Source of the DNA: Cloacimonetes bacterium UBA5614
GTDB lineage: Bacteria > Cloacimonadota > Cloacimonadia > Cloacimonadales > Cloacimonadaceae
DNA: 64,000 nt
Direction: 5' to 3'
Assembly: GCA_002424605.1 (NCBI GenBank)
Contig: DIKQ01000002.1
Location: forward strand, 1-64,000
A program made the position numbers and the translations under genes. This document shows, piece after piece, positions 7,957 through 16,350 of the stretch; position 1 is the stretch's first letter, and each line of letters starts with the position of its first letter. The notes beneath the pieces are model-generated. The model worked only from the letters and a program-made list of their open reading frames with translations, searched no databases and was not told where the DNA came from.

Positions 7957-10900
7957 ATGAAAGATAACAGAAGAGAACACCGTTTCAGTTCATACGACCT
8001 GGTCAGAATCAAGCTGGCGGCTCCTGAAGTCATTCGTGACGAATGGAGTTTTGGTGAGGTTACAAAGCCCGATACATTGAACTACCGCACACTCAAACCC
8101 GAAAAAGACGGTTTGTTCTGCGAGCGTATATTCGGTCCTGAAAGAGATTACGAATGCGCCTGCGGAAAATATAAAAAGAAACGTTTCCAAAATACAGTCT
8201 GCGACCGCTGTGGAGTGCTGGTCACATCCTCACGTATCCGTCGCACCAGAATGGGGCATATAGAACTGGCAGTGCCGGTTGCCCATATCTGGTTTGTCAA
8301 GAGTGCACCCAGTAAAATCGGTGTCCTGCTTGATATGACCGTGAAAGACCTTGAACGCGTACTTTATTACGAATCCTACATCGTTATTGACCCGGGCGAC
8401 AGTCCCTATGAGCGCATGGAATTGATTGATGTGGACGAATATTATGACAATAAGGACAAGCTGGATGGCAATTTCATCGCTAAAATTGGCGCTGAAGCTG
8501 TAAAAGAGCTGTTGCTTCGCATTGATCTTGAAGGCGAGCAGGAAAAGCTGAAAGCACTTCTGAAAATGGAAGTTTCCGCTCTCAGAAAGCAGAAGATTAT
8601 CAACAAGCTGAAGATAGTCGATGCCTTCCTGCAGTCCAACAACAATCCCGCTCATATGGTTATGGACGTCCTGCCTGTATTGCCACCCACATTGAGACCC
8701 TTGGTCCCGCTGGAAGGCGGCAGGTTTGCCACAGCGGACTTTAACGATCTCTACAGAAGAGTCATTACCAGGAACAACCGCCTGCGTCAGCTTCTTGAAA
8801 TCCGCGCGCCGGAAGTGATTCTGCGCAACGAGAAGAGAATGCTGCAGGAAGCGGTCGATGCTTTAATAGACAACTCCCGCAAAGCCAGACCGGTCAGGGG
8901 AAGGGGCAATCGACCTCTGAAGTCTCTTACTGACCAGTTAAAAGGCAAGCAGGGGCGCTTCCGCCAGAATCTTCTGGGTAAGCGTGTTGATTATTCCGGC
9001 CGTTCCGTTATTACTGTGGGCCCTGAGCTCAAACTATGGCAGTGCGGACTTCCCAAGGAAATGGCTGTTGAGCTCTTTAAACCCTATCTGATAGAGCGTT
9101 TACAGAAGCTGGGAGAAGTTGACAAGGTAAAGAATGCCAAGAAACTGATTGAAAAGAAACAACCGGAAATCTGGAGCATTCTGGAAGAAGTGGTACAGAA
9201 TTATCCTGTATTGCTAAACCGCGCTCCCACCTTGCACCGTCTGGGTATCCAGGCTTTCATGCCTGTTCTGACGGAAAACAAGGCGATTCAGTTGCATCCG
9301 ATGGTCTGTGTGCCTTTTAATGCAGACTTTGACGGTGACCAGATGGGTGTTTATGTCCCGTTATCGCAGGAAGCCCAGATGGAAGCACGTATTCTGATGC
9401 TATCCACCCGTAACCTGCTGTTGCCTGCCAACGGACGCCTTGCCATGGCTGCCAACCAGGATATCGTGCTCGGTTGTTATTACCTTACAATGGAAGAAGA
9501 GCCAGCTCCTGAAGATCACACTACGATGCGGCATTTCTATGGCGTGGACGAAGTGATTGCCGCCTACGAACAGGAAGAGCTCACATTCAATGTCAAAGGT
9601 GACATTCCTGATGGCAGGTCGCTTGATTTGCATACATGGATTAAAGTAAAAATAAACAACGAATTTATCGTAACAACCATAGGCAGGGTACTGTTTAACC
9701 AGATTCTGCCCCACCAGATCGGGTTCCAGAACATCACTTATGATAAAGGCAAACTTAATGACCTGGCTATGCTTTGCTATGAAGCTGTCGGTCAGTGGGA
9801 AACTGCCATTATCCTGGATAACCTCAAGGAAACCGGATTCCGCTATGCCACCAAAGCCGGCGTTACTTTCAGCTTTGGCGATATTATCGTACCTAAAAAG
9901 AAAGAGGCAATCCTGGAAGCTTCCGAGAAAGAAGTTAACAAGATTTTTGACCTCCAGATGAAGGGCGGTATCACAGAAAACGAACGTTTCTCTCGTGTGG
10001 TTGACCAGTGGAAGAGAACATCCGTGCGCGTTACCGACGTTATGATGGAAGAGCTTTCCCAGGACAGAAAGGGTTTGAACTCTATATTCATGATGTACAA
10101 ATCCGGCGCTCGCGGCAGCAAAGACCAGATCAAGCAGTTGGGCGGAATGCGCGGATTGATGGATAAACCTTCCAAAAGCAGTGCAACCGGTGGCGGTGAC
10201 GTTATTGAAACCCCCATTAAGTCCAACTTTAAAGAAGGTCTTACGGTTCTGGAATACTTCATCTCCACTCACGGAGCCAGAAAAGGTCTTGCTGATACAG
10301 CGCTCAAGACAGCGGATGCAGGTTACCTGACCCGCCGTCTGGTTGACGTTGCCCAGAATGCCATCATTACGATGGAAGACTGCGGCACTTCCAAAGGCGT
10401 GAACATGACCTGCCTGAAAGAGGGCAACGAAATAGTGCAGTCTCTTGCAGAGAGAATCCAGGGTAGAACTGCTGCCGAGGACATTGTTGATCCTGTTACA
10501 GGAAAGACCATCGTCCAGACCGGTGAAGAGATTACCAATAAGATGGCTCGTACCATCCAGAACCATGGCATCATTTCTGTCAAAGTGCGTTCTGTTCTCA
10601 CTTGTGAAGCAGACCGCGGTATCTGCGGCGCTTGTTATGGCAGAAATTTGGCCACCCAGAAACCGGTTATTATCGGAGACCCGGTCGGCATTATTGCTGC
10701 ACAGAGCATCGGTGAACCCGGTACACAGCTTACGCTTCGTACTTTCCACATCGGTGGAGCTTCCAGTACTACAACTGAACTGGCAGAAGTGGCTTCCAAC
10801 TATGACGGCATAGTTAAATTTGAAAGAATGAACTATGTTATCAACCGCGAAAATCAGTTCATCTCCGTCAGTCACCTTGGAAAAATCAATATTGTGGACG

Positions 10901-12432
10901 AAAAGGACGAAGAGAAAATCCTGGAAGAATACAAGGTTGAATATGCTGCCACCATCCATGTCAAGGACGGACAGAAAGTTGCCAAGGATACAGTCCTGCT
11001 CAGTTGGGACCAGTACAATAATCCGTTGATATCTACTGCCAGGGGTGTTCTGCATTATGAGAACTTCCTGAAAGACCTGACCTATAAAGAAGAATACAAT
11101 GATATCACCTTTACTCGTGATATCACTATCATTGAATCCAAAGAGCGCAAGGTTCAGCCGCAGTTTAAGATTGTCGGTGACGAAGGCGGCTCCACTCAGG
11201 TACCGCTCCAGACAGGACTTATTGTCCGTGTGGAAGACGGCAGCTATGTCTATGCCGGTGACGTTTTGGGACAGACCTCCAGAACCACTATCAAGCAGCG
11301 TGACATCACGGGCGGTCTGCCGAGAGTGCAGGACCTCTTTGAAGCGCGTGTCCCCAAGGACAAGGCCAAGATTTCCGAAATCGACGGACAGGTAACCATT
11401 GGCGGTCTCAAGAAGACCGGGCGTGATATCTTTGTAACGCCGACAAACGGTCTCTATTCTCCCTGCGAAGGCAAAGTGGAAGTTCTGGAGAAAGACGAGC
11501 AAACCCTAATCGTAGTTTTACCTGAGAACGCCATCTTTGCAGACAGGGACGGCAAGGTAAGCATCACAGAGGAAAAAAAGAAACGCATCGTCACTATCAC
11601 CAAGAAGAATACCAAACCATCCGAGTTTGAGATTCCCAAGAAGTTTGAGCTGATAGTAAGCGAAGGCGATTCCGTCAAAAACGGCGCACCCCTTTGCGGG
11701 CTGATTTTCAAGGTTTCTTCGGACCAGGAAAGCATTGTTGCCAGCGGAGACCCCGTCAGGGAAGGACAGCCTCTGGCAGGACGCAAGTATGCCATTCCTT
11801 CCGGCAAGAGGATTATTGTGCATCAGGGTGACTGGGTGGAAAGCGGTGACGCTCTCTCCGACGGTCCTTTTGACCCGCACGACATGTTGGTGAAAGGTAT
11901 CATTGAAGCCCAGATGCTGATTCTTAACGAAGTTCAGGAAATCTACCGCAAGCAGGGCGTGAAGATAGACGACAAGCACGTCAGTGTGATTATCCGTCAG
12001 ATGTTCAAGAAAGTCCGCATTATGGATCCGGGCCAGACCAGTTTTCTGGAAGGCGACATCATTGATAAAATCCTGGTGGAGAAAGAGAACCATTTTGCAC
12101 AGCAGAACGACCTTGAACCGGCGCAGTTTGAGCAGTTGCTGCTGGGTATCACCAAGACTTCTCTGTTGACAGATAGCTGGCTCTCATCAGCGTCGTTCCA
12201 GGAAACCACTAAAGTGCTGACCAAAGCTTCCATAGAAGGTCGGGTTGACCGTCTGGAAGGTCTCAAGGAAAGCATCATCCTGGGTCACAGGATTCCTGTG
12301 GGAACCGGTTCCAAGATTTACACCAGCCGTGTAAAGCAGGCCATTAACGAAGGCAAGACAGTTGCTGAGATTGTAGCGGAGATTGCCCACCCGGCTGAGA
12401 CGGAAGCTACTGAAAGTATATATGATTTCTAA
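7957..12432 (+). CDS. rpoC: DNA-directed RNA polymerase subunit beta'
   Basis: A 1491-residue beta' subunit. The N-terminal zinc site (CACGKYKK...VCDRCG), the rudder/lid region with GKRVDYSGRSVI, the catalytic NADFDGDQM loop holding the active-site magnesium, the second zinc site (CEADRGICGACYG) and the trigger-loop region are in the usual order. The length is typical of species with a moderately sized jaw insert. It forms one unit with rpoB, and rpsL follows after 35 bases. Confidence 0.98.
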   Translation: MKDNRREHRFSSYDLVRIKLAAPEVIRDEWSFGEVTKPDTLNYRTLKPEKDGLFCERIFGPERDYECACGKYKKKRFQNTVCDRCGVLVTSSRIRRTRMGHIELAVPVAHIWFVKSAPSKIGVLLDMTVKDLERVLYYESYIVIDPGDSPYERMELIDVDEYYDNKDKLDGNFIAKIGAEAVKELLLRIDLEGEQEKLKALLKMEVSALRKQKIINKLKIVDAFLQSNNNPAHMVMDVLPVLPPTLRPLVPLEGGRFATADFNDLYRRVITRNNRLRQLLEIRAPEVILRNEKRMLQEAVDALIDNSRKARPVRGRGNRPLKSLTDQLKGKQGRFRQNLLGKRVDYSGRSVITVGPELKLWQCGLPKEMAVELFKPYLIERLQKLGEVDKVKNAKKLIEKKQPEIWSILEEVVQNYPVLLNRAPTLHRLGIQAFMPVLTENKAIQLHPMVCVPFNADFDGDQMGVYVPLSQEAQMEARILMLSTRNLLLPANGRLAMAANQDIVLGCYYLTMEEEPAPEDHTTMRHFYGVDEVIAAYEQEELTFNVKGDIPDGRSLDLHTWIKVKINNEFIVTTIGRVLFNQILPHQIGFQNITYDKGKLNDLAMLCYEAVGQWETAIILDNLKETGFRYATKAGVTFSFGDIIVPKKKEAILEASEKEVNKIFDLQMKGGITENERFSRVVDQWKRTSVRVTDVMMEELSQDRKGLNSIFMMYKSGARGSKDQIKQLGGMRGLMDKPSKSSATGGGDVIETPIKSNFKEGLTVLEYFISTHGARKGLADTALKTADAGYLTRRLVDVAQNAIITMEDCGTSKGVNMTCLKEGNEIVQSLAERIQGRTAAEDIVDPVTGKTIVQTGEEITNKMARTIQNHGIISVKVRSVLTCEADRGICGACYGRNLATQKPVIIGDPVGIIAAQSIGEPGTQLTLRTFHIGGASSTTTELAEVASNYDGIVKFERMNYVINRENQFISVSHLGKINIVDEKDEEKILEEYKVEYAATIHVKDGQKVAKDTVLLSWDQYNNPLISTARGVLHYENFLKDLTYKEEYNDITFTRDITIIESKERKVQPQFKIVGDEGGSTQVPLQTGLIVRVEDGSYVYAGDVLGQTSRTTIKQRDITGGLPRVQDLFEARVPKDKAKISEIDGQVTIGGLKKTGRDIFVTPTNGLYSPCEGKVEVLEKDEQTLIVVLPENAIFADRDGKVSITEEKKKRIVTITKKNTKPSEFEIPKKFELIVSEGDSVKNGAPLCGLIFKVSSDQESIVASGDPVREGQPLAGRKYAIPSGKRIIVHQGDWVESGDALSDGPFDPHDMLVKGIIEAQMLILNEVQEIYRKQGVKIDDKHVSVIIRQMFKKVRIMDPGQTSFLEGDIIDKILVEKENHFAQQNDLEPAQFEQLLLGITKTSLLTDSWLSSASFQETTKVLTKASIEGRVDRLEGLKESIILGHRIPVGTGSKIYTSRVKQAINEGKTVAEIVAEIAHPAETEATESIYDF

Positions 12433-12467
12433 GACAGAAACACACAATAAAGTGGAGGAAAGAAGAA

Positions 12468-12851
12468 GTGCCAACCATTAATCAGTTAATACGCAAAGGC
12501 AGAACTGAGATCATCAAGAAGAAAAAGACCAGGGCGCTGCAAGGATGTCCGCAAAGGCGCGGAGTATGCACACGTGTTTACACGACAACGCCCAAGAAAC
12601 CTAACTCAGCATTGCGTAAGGTTGCCCGTGTCCGTTTAGTTAACGGATTTGAAATTACTGCTTATATTCCGGGTGAAGGACATAACTTACAGGAGCACTC
12701 AATAGTATTGGTTCGCGGCGGTCGTGTTAAAGACCTGCCCGGTGTTCGTTTTCACATTGTTCGCGGAGCTTTGGACTCTGCCGGCGTGGATAAGAGGGTA
12801 AATTCCCGTTCCAAGTACGGTACAAAACGTCCCAAAGCCGCCAAGAAGTAG
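12468..12851 (+). CDS. rpsL: 30S ribosomal protein S12
   Basis: A 127-residue S12 of the decoding centre. It starts at GTG 12468 preceded by GGAGG (12454-12458) and encodes MPTINQLIRKGR. The streptomycin-relevant loops TTPKKPNSALRK and VRGGRVKDLPGVR keep the usual lysines, so the protein looks drug-sensitive at these sites. It is joined to rpoC and rpsG in one operon. Confidence 0.97.
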   Translation: MPTINQLIRKGRTEIIKKKKTRALQGCPQRRGVCTRVYTTTPKKPNSALRKVARVRLVNGFEITAYIPGEGHNLQEHSIVLVRGGRVKDLPGVRFHIVRGALDSAGVDKRVNSRSKYGTKRPKAAKK

Positions 12852-12860
12852 AGGTGAGCC

Positions 12861-13331
12861 ATGCCAAGAAAAAGAAGAGCTGTAACTAGAGTAGTCCTTC
12901 CGGACCCGAAGTATAACGACATTATCGTCACCAAGTTTATGAATTGCGTTATGAAACGCGGCAAGAAATCCGTAGCTGAAAAGATAGTCTACGGTGCTTT
13001 TGAAATCATAGCTGATAAGACCAAACTGGACGCCCTGGAAGTCTTCAAGACTGCCCTGGAAAACGTCCGTCCCCTGGTCAAGGTCATGTCCCGTCGCGTG
13101 GGTGGTTCAAACTACCAGATTCCCACCGAGGTTAACGAAAAGAACGGTCGCGCCATTGCATTCCGCTGGATTATCAGCTATGCCCGTAACCGCTCTGAAA
13201 AGACCATGCGTGATAAGCTTGCCGGTGAACTGATGGCTGCCTACAAAAAAGAAGGCAACTCCATCAAGAAACGCGAAGACACCCACAAGATGGCAGAAGC
13301 CAACAAGGCGTTTGCCCATCTTCGTTGGTAG
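12861..13331 (+). CDS. rpsG: 30S ribosomal protein S7
   Basis: A 156-residue S7, an initiator of 30S head assembly. The start MPRKRRAVTRVVLPDPKYND and the conserved RRVGGSNYQIPTEV are clear. It lies nine bases after rpsL. In most bacteria fusA and tuf come next; here a terminator follows, so the str operon is split. tuf lies upstream of this cluster and an EF-G gene is 9 kb away. Confidence 0.97.
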   Translation: MPRKRRAVTRVVLPDPKYNDIIVTKFMNCVMKRGKKSVAEKIVYGAFEIIADKTKLDALEVFKTALENVRPLVKVMSRRVGGSNYQIPTEVNEKNGRAIAFRWIISYARNRSEKTMRDKLAGELMAAYKKEGNSIKKREDTHKMAEANKAFAHLRW

Positions 13332-13400
13332 TTTTATATAGTGGCAGATATCTTTTCTGCCCTGACTCCTGAACAATCAGGATAAGAAAAAGGTAATTAT

Positions 13401-13424
13401 GCCCGTCATTCGACGGGCTTTTTT
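13401..13424 (+). terminator. Intrinsic terminator after rpsG
   Basis: GCCCGTC and its complement GACGGGC form a stem around a short loop, followed at once by TTTTTT. It ends the ribosomal protein/RNA polymerase cluster. Confidence 0.88.
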
Positions 13425-13494
13425 CATTCAGCATAAAAACAGTTTCGACTAAGTTTTTGGTACAGGTATTGTTAACCTCTGATGCAGATTGTCC

Positions 13495-13523
13495 TTGACA
13501 ATTTATGGCAAGCAAGTTTATCT
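13495..13523 (+). promoter_or_regulatory. Sigma-70-type promoter for the AAA+ gene
   Basis: A perfect -35 TTGACA (13495-13500) is separated by 17 bases from TTATCT (13518-13523), about 28 bases before the ATG at 13551. It is the best-formed promoter seen in the window. Confidence 0.65.
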
Positions 13524-13550
13524 TAAACAAAAATATGTAGAGGGCTATTT

Positions 13551-15161
13551 ATGGATTCCAATTTCTCAGTCCGCTTTGGCCAAAGCGTCTCAGCCGAGTA
13601 TGAAAGAGCGCTTGAATGCGCTTCAAAGTTCGTCAGTTTTACACCGGCCGGAGCTTCTGTACCCTTTAATACAATCGAAACAAATTACCGGGAAGTTCTG
13701 GACAACTATCAGGCATTTATGGAGTTACTTGGCTTGATCAGTGGCTGGGAATTCGCAGGGGTCATGCATCATGATAAGATAATCCCTCCGGAAGTCTTCA
13801 GAAGAAACTTCAAAGCTATTGCTGAATGTTACTTCGAAAGAGACCGGGCGGAAAACAAGGACGCTTACTGCAATGAAATCAAGGGTTGCTGGGGATGCCG
13901 GTTACTGAGTGGAATTGTTCACAATCACCAGGATGTTGAATACAATGATTACACCAAATATTGGTATCAGTTTGGCTTATTTACCTCAAAGACAATCTGG
14001 AGTGTCGATAAGGAACAGATTTCCAAGGCCGTAATAGACATCATAGAAAAGAAAAACATAGATTTCTGCCCCGCCTTTCAATACGTATTTTTCCGTAAGA
14101 TTTTAGCTGCATTACCTTCGAAGTTAGACGTTACAGATACCGAAAACTGGGGTCTGGAGTATCTTGACACGAGCATTACCAACACTAAGCGCTGGGAGCC
14201 GGTAAACGTCTTTCATAAATCTTTGACAGCTACCGCCCCCAAGGAAAGTCAAAAAACCAGGAAAAGCAAAAAGCTGGCTGATTCCGCACTACAGGATAAT
14301 GAATCAGAAAGCATCAATCTGAGATACATTCCGGAGACAAACTTCAAGGATGTAGGCGGTATTGAGGACATTCTGCAAAACATTAGGGAAGTGGTTGAGC
14401 TTCCTCTGATCAAGCCGGAGCTTTTTGACCATCTGGGGATTAAACCCTATCGGGGGATTTTGTTATGGGGAGAGCCCGGTAACGGTAAGACCCTGATTGC
14501 CAAAGCTATTGCTCATGAAGTAAATGCTCACTTCATCCCGATTGCGGGTCCGGACATTCTGAACAAAAGTTTTGGCGAGTCCGAAAAGAATCTGAGGGCG
14601 ATTTTTGAAGAAGCCAGGGATTTGCAGCCATCCATTATCTTTATTGACGAAATAGATTCCATTGCCCAGTCTAGGTTGGCAGGCGAAGCGACCAAATGGT
14701 ATGCTACTGTGGTCAATCAGCTGCTTTCCCTGATGGATGGTATCAAGGAATTTGGCAATGTCACCATTCTGGCATCAACCAACAGACCGGACTTGCTGGA
14801 CGCTGCTTTATTGAGGCCCGGTCGCTTTGATTACAAGCTGGAGGTTCGCAGGCCAAACTTACACGGCTGCAAGACCATCCTCGAAATAGCCTGCAGGGAA
14901 ATGCCCCTTGCCCCGGACGTGAATTTGTTTCCATTAGCAGAAGCTGTGATGGGATATTCGGCTGCGGAAATTACCTTTGTGGCAAGAGAGGCTGCCATGT
15001 CAGCCATGCGCAGGATGGTGGATATCAAGGCAGTGCTGCGGGGCGAAACAACAACGGTGGATTTATCAAATCTTGTGGTGAAGCAGAGTGATTTCGTCAA
15101 TGCTTTAATGATAGTCAAATGGCACAGCAAATATGTGAACAAGACCTATTCACTGAAATAA
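13551..15161 (+). CDS. AAA+ ATPase with unrecognised N-terminal half (CDC48/FtsH-like module)
   Basis: A 536-residue protein. The C-terminal half is one classical AAA module. A start signature FKDVGGIEDI is followed by Walker A GEPGNGKT (about residues 306-313), Walker B IIFIDEID (about 361-368), sensor-1 region ILASTNRPD and the arginine-finger segment LRPGRFD (about 421-427), closest in feel to the CDC48/p97 and FtsH ATPase domains. No protease motif, second AAA domain or membrane segment is seen. Residues 1-250 are not recognised; they include a cysteine cluster (GCWGCRLLSG) and a conserved-looking HNHQDVEYND stretch. It is monocistronic, with its own promoter. It may be an unfoldase or remodelling enzyme, substrate unknown. 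Confidence 0.85.
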   Translation: MDSNFSVRFGQSVSAEYERALECASKFVSFTPAGASVPFNTIETNYREVLDNYQAFMELLGLISGWEFAGVMHHDKIIPPEVFRRNFKAIAECYFERDRAENKDAYCNEIKGCWGCRLLSGIVHNHQDVEYNDYTKYWYQFGLFTSKTIWSVDKEQISKAVIDIIEKKNIDFCPAFQYVFFRKILAALPSKLDVTDTENWGLEYLDTSITNTKRWEPVNVFHKSLTATAPKESQKTRKSKKLADSALQDNESESINLRYIPETNFKDVGGIEDILQNIREVVELPLIKPELFDHLGIKPYRGILLWGEPGNGKTLIAKAIAHEVNAHFIPIAGPDILNKSFGESEKNLRAIFEEARDLQPSIIFIDEIDSIAQSRLAGEATKWYATVVNQLLSLMDGIKEFGNVTILASTNRPDLLDAALLRPGRFDYKLEVRRPNLHGCKTILEIACREMPLAPDVNLFPLAEAVMGYSAAEITFVAREAAMSAMRRMVDIKAVLRGETTTVDLSNLVVKQSDFVNALMIVKWHSKYVNKTYSLK

Positions 15162-15264
15162 TGCTTACGTTCTGAGACAGGTATTCTGTTATCAAACCGG
15201 TCCTCCTGCTCCTATGGTAGAGCAGCTGTAGGATAAGGCGAGTCCTTCTTTACAAAGAATTCCT

Positions 15265-15293
15265 TTGACAACACTCATCATATGTCAAAATAT
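15265..15293 (+). promoter_or_regulatory. Likely promoter (-35 TTGACA) for the 185-aa anchored protein
   Basis: TTGACA at 15265-15270 is followed after 17 bases by the AT-rich AAATAT (15288-15293), about 35 bases before the chosen ATG. The -10 match is weak. Confidence 0.4.
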
Positions 15294-15327
15294 TGGCACA
15301 TTACGCAAGGGGGAGGAGGAAAAGATT

Positions 15328-15885
15328 ATGAAAGTCATTCTCTTTATTGCGCTGGCTGCAGTTATCGCTGTGTTTGTGCTGTTTTCGTTCAATTGGAAGT
15401 CCAAAGAGCAGACTACCCAGGTGGAGTACACCAAAACCAGCAAGGTTCAGACTGATGTTGTGGACAGGCAGACCGACCGTATGATGAGTGCAAATGCCCA
15501 GGCAGGGGATATGGTGGCAACCGGGGTTAAACCCGTGCTGGATGCAAGCCGTGAGCCCTCTGCGTACATCCCTTCCGGTGCCGCTCCCGTTGAATCTGTG
15601 GAAGAGCCCTTAAAAATCTCCTGGACCTATTCCGTAAAATCCGGAGATTATTTCGGTTGTGAATCTCCCTTGGTGCTGCGCAGGCTGGTCAAGTATGTCC
15701 AGGCATATGACGACACCCGCTTTAAAAAGCTGATGGATAAAAGCATGGCTTCCGGTACAGCCGTCTATTTCAGGCGGGGTGAGGCAGTCCGCGTGGAAGA
15801 GATCAATGCCGGTGCCAAAGAAGTACGCGTCAGCCGCTATGGTGACAACAAGTCCTACTGGACTGTTATTGAATCCATAAGATAG
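15328..15885 (+). CDS. Membrane-anchored protein of unknown function
   Basis: 185 residues from ATG 15328, chosen because GGAGGAGG (15312-15319) lies just upstream; an in-frame TTG 63 bases earlier falls in the promoter. Residues 2-22 are one hydrophobic helix (KVILFIALAAVIAVFVLFSF), then a charged linker. A compact C-terminal domain of about 90 residues begins SWTYSVKSGDYFGCE and ends YGDNKSYWTVIESIR. The last 35 residues (VYFRRGEAVRVEEI...) could be a small beta barrel. I do not recognise a family. Topology suggests a single N-terminal anchor with the domain outside the cytoplasm. Confidence 0.7.
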   Translation: MKVILFIALAAVIAVFVLFSFNWKSKEQTTQVEYTKTSKVQTDVVDRQTDRMMSANAQAGDMVATGVKPVLDASREPSAYIPSGAAPVESVEEPLKISWTYSVKSGDYFGCESPLVLRRLVKYVQAYDDTRFKKLMDKSMASGTAVYFRRGEAVRVEEINAGAKEVRVSRYGDNKSYWTVIESIR

Positions 15886-15989
15886 CTCATATTATCAGGC
15901 TTCGTTTTTTACACAGGGAAAAGACTTCGTGAATGCAATAAAGCATCGCCATTTTACTGACTGTTAGCTAACAATTCCTGATTTCTGAA

Positions 15990-16092
15990 CCTGCCCTTGC
16001 TTAGATGTCGCGAAGATGTGCCGAAGCCGGCCGGACTTTCTTCGGGAGGCTACGGCACATCTCCGCGACATCTCACTAAGGGGGAAGCAGGG
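15990..16092. repeat. Intergenic palindromic element, family A copy 1
   Basis: A hairpin of 26-nt arms (16003-16028 and 16048-16073) with only two mismatches, enclosed by CCTGCCCTTGCTTAG and CTAAGGGGGAAGCAGG. The loop contains GGCCGGACTTTCTTCGG. Each arm holds two tandem copies of a unit like GATGTCGCGAA. It lies between two converging transcription units, leaving nothing else notable in 15886-16123. Confidence 0.85.
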
Positions 16093-16123
16093 ATTATGAT
16101 GGCTATAAACGGAAAAAGTTTGC

Positions 16124-16157
16124 AAAAAAAAACTGTGCCCCTTACGGGACACAGTTA
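16124..16157 (-). terminator. Intrinsic terminator of the ompA-lmo0937 unit
   Basis: Read on the minus strand, ACTGTGTCCC and GGGGCACAGT form a strong stem with a GTAA-type loop, followed by a run of at least eight T residues. Confidence 0.85.
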
Positions 16158-16177
16158 CAGAACCCAAATATTTCTGG

Positions 16178-16333
16178 TTATTGTGATATCAGCTTTCTGC
16201 CAAGTATTAATTTAACAGAAACTGCAATTATTGTCACGACTAGCAGGATATGGATGAAACCACCCATTGTGAAGGAAGTAACCATTCCTAACAGCCATAA
16301 CGCCGACATAATCAATACTATTATCCACAACAT
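16178..16333 (-). CDS. lmo0937-family small membrane protein
   Basis: A 51-residue protein starting MLWIIVLIMSALWLLG, then SFTMGGFIHILLVV and a basic end. The order 'W-x-LG-hydrophobic-T-x-GG-x-IH-hydrophobic' is the signature of the tiny lmo0937 (DUF5670-type) two-helix membrane proteins found across bacteria, whose function is unknown. AAGGAG lies at a good distance before the ATG. It starts 17 bases after the OmpA-like gene ends, and a terminator follows, so the two are probably cotranscribed. Confidence 0.85.
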   Translation of the reverse strand: MLWIIVLIMSALWLLGMVTSFTMGGFIHILLVVTIIAVSVKLILGRKLISQ

Positions 16334-16350
16334 AATGTGCTCCTTATATT

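Noticed and set aside
9400..11502. 700-codon open frame antisense to rpoC
   Set aside because: It mirrors the codon pattern of rpoC, has no ribosome site and yields no recognisable protein; rpoC is certain on the other strand.
15201..15233. tRNA-like D-arm word TGGTAGAGCAGCTG with a hairpin CTGCTC/GAGCAG
   Set aside because: No acceptor, anticodon or T arm follows; it may be a decayed tRNA fragment or an accidental hairpin, with no T-run for a terminator.
16321..16329. Single exact DnaA box TTATCCACA
   Set aside because: It lies alone inside the lmo0937-family coding region, with no other boxes nearby; likely chance.
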